From an uncultured Bacteroidales bacterium (lineage in GTDB: Bacteria; Bacteroidota; Bacteroidia; Bacteroidales; UBA932), in assembly GCA_937901105.1 (NCBI GenBank), contig CALCHD010000010.1, positions 1 to 8,376 of the forward strand: a stretch of 8,376 bases of DNA, in the 5' to 3' direction. Below, in pieces: positions 5,918 through 8,376 of the stretch. The notes beneath the pieces were generated by a model that ran no database searches, was not told the origin of the DNA, and saw nothing but the letters and a program-made list of their open reading frames with translations. Made by a program: the position numbers and the translations under genes. Each line of letters begins with the position of its first letter. The stretch's first letter is position 1.

Positions 5918-6525
5918 TACAGGTACCAGAAGCTCCCTTCCTGGTACATGTGTACAAGTTCTTCTACAATCTTGTCTTCACCGTCCTTATCGTATTTTTT
6001 CTTGAGGTCGGAGCCGAACAGTCTGGCAACTCCTTGCCAGAATCCGGCAGCGGCGCCCCCCTTGTAGTTTCTTATGGCCTGGTAGCCTGATATTCCGGCC
6101 TCGCGGTCTATTAGCTTGAGGAGCAGCTTGCCCTGGTTGATGGAGAGTTTTTTCAATGGTTTTTCAAACTCCTTGAAGAGCCTTTTTTCGTATTCCTTAA
6201 TGTATTTTTCCCTCTGCCATCTGGTGAAGCCCGAATTGGCAAGGGTGCTGTCTGCATTCTTCATTATCTCACATGCTTTCAAGGCATATGGGTATGCTTT
6301 GGCAAAGTTGTATACTGTACGGTAGTATCTGCGCCATTCGCGGCTCTGTTTCCAGCTTCTGGGGCGGTTAAAGATGTATGCCGGCTTAATCTCTTCTATA
6401 TAGATTGTGTCTCCCTTTTCAATTATGTAGGCCATGGGAATCTCTTTGTCCTGGCTGTATGCTGCTGTGCCGGATATAAGGGCAAAAAGGGCGATAATGC
6501 AATATTTTAGAAATAATTTGGCCAT
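5896..6525 (-). CDS. DUF4294 family secreted protein
   Basis: A 209-residue protein starting with M-A-K-L-F-L-K, a hydrophobic segment (8-20) and a probable signal-peptidase site after A22-Y23-S24, before Q25. The mature part carries G38-D-T-I-Y-I, then P-A-Y-I-F-N-R-P and an aromatic/Arg-rich stretch (W-R-R-Y-Y-R-T-V-Y-N-F-A-K-A-Y-P-Y-A) typical of DUF4294, a Bacteroidota family of unknown role. Charged helices follow, then a conserved L-I-D-R-E-A-G block (138-144) and a G-F-W-Q-G-V-A-R-L-F-G segment. The frame also allows a GTG at 6534, three codons upstream; I prefer the ATG at 6525 because the GTG overlaps a TAnnTTTG box. It converges on the lpxH-like gene and diverges from gltS. The family call is by recognition; a periplasmic location is inferred. 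Confidence 0.82.
   Translation of the reverse strand: MAKLFLKYCIIALFALISGTAAYSQDKEIPMAYIIEKGDTIYIEEIKPAYIFNRPRSWKQSREWRRYYRTVYNFAKAYPYALKACEIMKNADSTLANSGFTRWQREKYIKEYEKRLFKEFEKPLKKLSINQGKLLLKLIDREAGISGYQAIRNYKGGAAAGFWQGVARLFGSDLKKKYDKDGEDKIVEELVHMYQEGSFWYLYYSMFRE
5917..5955 (+). other. Interrupted hairpin just after the lpxH-like stop
   Basis: GTACCAG (5923-5929) pairs with CTGGTAC (5941-5947) around an 11-base loop, and GTACA (5917-5921) pairs with TGTAC (5951-5955) below a small asymmetric internal loop. It starts at the last base of the lpxH-like stop codon and lies within the coding end of the DUF4294 gene. No T-tract follows, so it is not a standard terminator; it might protect the 3' end of the operon mRNA. 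Confidence 0.3.
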
Positions 6526-6550
6526 ATGTCTCACAAAAATACTAACTTTA
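6518..6550 (+). promoter_or_regulatory. Possible promoter of gltS
   Basis: A TTG (6518-6520) followed after 22 bases by TAACTTTA (6543-6550) approximates the Bacteroidota TTG-N17-23-TAnnTTTG pattern, with one mismatch in the final base. It would start transcription about 25 bases before the gltS ATG. It overlaps the start of the DUF4294 gene on the other strand. Confidence 0.25.
6534..6541 (-). promoter_or_regulatory. Possible -7 box for the DUF4294 gene
   Basis: On the - strand this reads TATTTTTG, matching TAnnTTTG. It ends nine bases before the ATG at 6525, so transcription from it would give almost no leader. The -33 element is not clear. This site argues against the alternative GTG start at 6534, which overlaps the box. 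Confidence 0.35.
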
Positions 6551-6563
6551 CAAACATTGTAAA
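6547..6563. promoter_or_regulatory. Perfect palindrome between DUF4294 and gltS (candidate operator)
   Basis: TTTACAA (6547-6553) and TTGTAAA (6557-6563) form a perfect 7-bp inverted repeat around ACA. It ends 18 bases before the gltS ATG and covers the expected start point of the putative gltS promoter. Its length and spacing suit a dimeric regulator. Low GC content makes chance possible. Confidence 0.35.
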
Positions 6564-6581
6564 AACTTAAACTGATAAATA

Positions 6582-7928
6582 ATGTTCAATACAGATGTAT
6601 TCACTCCATGGGTTCTGCTTTCAGACCTTGGAATCATATCGGCACTCCTTCTAGTAGGAAAATTCATCAGAGTAAAGGTAAAGCTTATTCAAAAGCTGTT
6701 CATACCGCCTAGTCTCCTTGCAGGTGTGCTTGGCCTTGCTTTTGGCCCAAACGGATTGGGATGGCTCCCTTTGTCGGGAAGCATGGGAACCTATGCGGCA
6801 GTGCTGATTGCATTGGTGTTTGGTGCCCTTCCCCTTTCATCTCCTAAATTTACTGTAAAGGAGGTTGCTGGAAGAGTTGGTCCAATGTGGGTGTATGCCC
6901 AGCTGGGAATGCTGCTTCAGTGGGCATTGGCCGGCCTTTTCGGGCTTTTTGTGATGAAGCTTATCTGGCCGGAGCTCAATGACGCGTTTGGTGTGATGCT
7001 GTCAACCGGATTCTACGGCGGCCATGGAACTGCAGCTGCAATTGGCGAGGCCTTCAACGGCCTTGGCTGGGATGAGGCGGCTTCTCTAGGTATGACAACT
7101 GCAACAGTTGGTGTAATCTGTGCAATCATAGGTGGCCTTATTTGCATTAAGTGGGCGGCAAAGAACAAGCAGACTGCCTTCATTTCAGATTTTGCAGATC
7201 TTCCCCAGGAGCTCCGCAGCGGACTTGTTCCACAGGAGAAGAGAGACCCTATGGGAAGCGCAACAACTTCTTCAATCTCAATAGAGCCCCTTACTTTCCA
7301 CCTTGCACTTGTCCTGCTGGTGGCATTTTTGGGCTACTCGTTGAGTGTGGGAGTGAAGCAGTGGTATCCGCAGCTTGAACTTCCTGTATTCAGCTGTGCA
7401 TTCATTGTGGGCCTGATCCTTAAGAAGATATTTGATGCTACAAGTGTTACAGACTATATATGTCCGCAGACAACCCAGCGTATAGGCAGCATGGCCACTG
7501 ACCTTCTAGTTGCCTTTGGAGTGGCTTCAATCAAACTTGGTGTGGTGGTAAAATATGCGGTTCCGCTTGTGGTGCTTATTGTTGTGGGCGCAATTATGGT
7601 GTATGCAATTACTTTCTATTTTGGCAAAAGGCTTTCAAAGACCTACTGGTTTGAGAGGACAATCTTTGCATGGGGCTGGTGGACCGGAACTATGGCAATG
7701 GGTATTGCACTTATAAGGATTGTGGACCCTAAACTTTCAAGCAAGGCCATGGATGACTATGCACTTGCATACCTTCCAATTGCCCCTATTGAGATTTTGC
7801 TCATCACTTTCGTCCCAATTATGTTTATGAACGGAATGGGATTGTGGCTTTCATTGGGATGCCTTGTATTGTCGGGTCTCCTTATCCTGCTTGCGATTAA
7901 GATGGGATGGTGGATAAAAAAGAAATAA
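6582..7928 (+). CDS. gltS: Sodium:glutamate symporter, GltS family
   Basis: A 448-residue polytopic inner-membrane protein, somewhat longer than E. coli GltS (about 400). Two homologous halves are separated by a hydrophilic loop (about 191-235). The first half carries the diagnostic re-entrant motif S141-T-G-F-Y-G-G-H-G-T-A-A-A (GGHGT at 146-150). The second half has the equivalent position at W364-G-W-W-T-G-T-M-A-M-G, followed by I-A-L-I-R-I-V-D-P. The expected reaction is Na+-coupled uptake of glutamate; substrate specificity in this Bacteroidota branch is inferred from the family. The second pore motif differs from the G-F-G-L-G-A-T form of the E. coli protein, so a related anion could be the true substrate. 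The ATG at 6582 gives a short polar N-terminus before the first helix. A secreted dipeptidase gene follows ten bases later, supporting a peptide/amino-acid uptake role. Confidence 0.85.
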   Translation: MFNTDVFTPWVLLSDLGIISALLLVGKFIRVKVKLIQKLFIPPSLLAGVLGLAFGPNGLGWLPLSGSMGTYAAVLIALVFGALPLSSPKFTVKEVAGRVGPMWVYAQLGMLLQWALAGLFGLFVMKLIWPELNDAFGVMLSTGFYGGHGTAAAIGEAFNGLGWDEAASLGMTTATVGVICAIIGGLICIKWAAKNKQTAFISDFADLPQELRSGLVPQEKRDPMGSATTSSISIEPLTFHLALVLLVAFLGYSLSVGVKQWYPQLELPVFSCAFIVGLILKKIFDATSVTDYICPQTTQRIGSMATDLLVAFGVASIKLGVVVKYAVPLVVLIVVGAIMVYAITFYFGKRLSKTYWFERTIFAWGWWTGTMAMGIALIRIVDPKLSSKAMDDYALAYLPIAPIEILLITFVPIMFMNGMGLWLSLGCLVLSGLLILLAIKMGWWIKKK

Positions 7929-7938
7929 ATTTACAGCA

Positions 7939-8376
7939 ATGAAAAAGATAGCGTTGATTTTGGCTGCGCAGCTCCTTTTTGCAGGGGCCTGGGCGCAGAC
8001 ATCAGATGAGGCCTTGTACAAAAAGGCAGAGGAGATACATAAGAAGTATCTCACAATAGATACCCATAATGATACTGCAATGTATCTCAATCATCCCGAC
8101 AGTGAGGATTGGAGTGTGTCAAAGGGTCAGGTGAGTTTCCCGCTGATGAAGAAAGGCGGGCTGGATGCGGCATTCTTTGCAATCTTCCTTGATCAGGGGC
8201 CTTTGAGGGATTCTTCCAGGGATTCTGTATATCAGTATGCAATGGAGGAGATAAGGCTCTTTAAGGAGTATGTTGCAAAGCACAGCGATGAGGCGGCAAT
8301 CGCATATTCGCCAAAGGATTTGCGCAAGCTTAAAAAGGAGGGAAAGAAGAGTATTGTGGTTTTTGCTCTTGAGAAT
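7939..8376 (+). CDS. Secreted membrane dipeptidase family (peptidase M19), N-terminal part, cut by window edge
   Basis: The first 146 residues are visible; the frame runs open off the end. It starts with a signal peptide (K2-K3, hydrophobic 4-18) and a likely cleavage after A17-W18-A19, before Q20. Next comes I40-D41-T-H43-N-D45-T, the M19 signature in which the His and Asp bind zinc in renal dipeptidase. Then V65-S-F-P-L-M-K-K-G-G-L-D-A-A-F-F-A-I-F matches the family's second strand-helix unit. The last visible residues, V-V-F-A-L-E145-N, fit the strand ending in the metal-bridging glutamate. The enzyme would hydrolyse dipeptides outside the cytoplasm, feeding amino acids to transporters such as the adjacent GltS protein. 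The gap from gltS is ten bases without a terminator, so cotranscription is likely. Usual family length is about 350-400 residues or more, so over half is missing here because of the window edge. Confidence 0.9.
   Translation, partial: MKKIALILAAQLLFAGAWAQTSDEALYKKAEEIHKKYLTIDTHNDTAMYLNHPDSEDWSVSKGQVSFPLMKKGGLDAAFFAIFLDQGPLRDSSRDSVYQYAMEEIRLFKEYVAKHSDEAAIAYSPKDLRKLKKEGKKSIVVFALEN

Noticed and set aside
6526..6534. GTG start for the DUF4294 protein at 6534
   Set aside because: It overlaps a TAnnTTTG box and adds only three residues; the ATG at 6525 gives a normal signal peptide.
7851..8090. 79-codon - strand frame across the gltS/dipeptidase junction
   Set aside because: It is antisense to two well-supported genes and has low-complexity Ser/Cys/Ala content without a recognisable motif.

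Overview
The window looks like ordinary chromosome from a member of the Bacteroidales (phylum Bacteroidota). The reasons are: Bacteroidota-specific families (DUF3098, DUF4270, DUF4294), a short GlgA-like protein of the type seen in that phylum, TAnnTTTG promoter boxes, and gene starts with little or no Shine-Dalgarno signal. I see no IS element, phage gene, CRISPR array, tRNA or rRNA. Genes are packed closely, and no gene-free stretch exceeds about 100 bases.

Region 1 (2-844, + strand): the C-terminal end of a MutS2 ATPase with its Smr domain, followed six bases later by a small NTF2-like lipoprotein. A strong bidirectional hairpin terminator (879-912) closes this unit and also the one arriving from the other strand. 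Region 2 (937-3115, - strand): a two-gene overlapping unit made of a stand-alone GT5 N-domain protein that appears to lack key glycogen synthase residues, and a DUF4270 lipoprotein. Region 3 (3116-3214): a very AT-rich divergent promoter with a TATCTTTG box facing each way. Region 4 (3215-5917, + strand): an envelope-biogenesis operon, ftsX - DUF3098 - uppP - lpxH-like. Its products serve cell division, undecaprenyl carrier recycling and lipid A synthesis. Region 5 (5896-6525, - strand): a secreted DUF4294 protein whose end overlaps the end of the lpxH-like gene by 22 bases. Region 6 (6582-8376, + strand): a GltS-type glutamate symporter followed ten bases later by the start of a secreted M19 dipeptidase, suggesting a peptide/amino-acid scavenging pair.

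I found no clear new system. The observations most worth following are the probably non-catalytic GlgA-like protein coupled to a DUF4270 lipoprotein, the symmetrical divergent promoter at 3136-3192, and a perfect short palindrome in front of gltS. Assignments rest on motif and family recognition by eye, with no database search.
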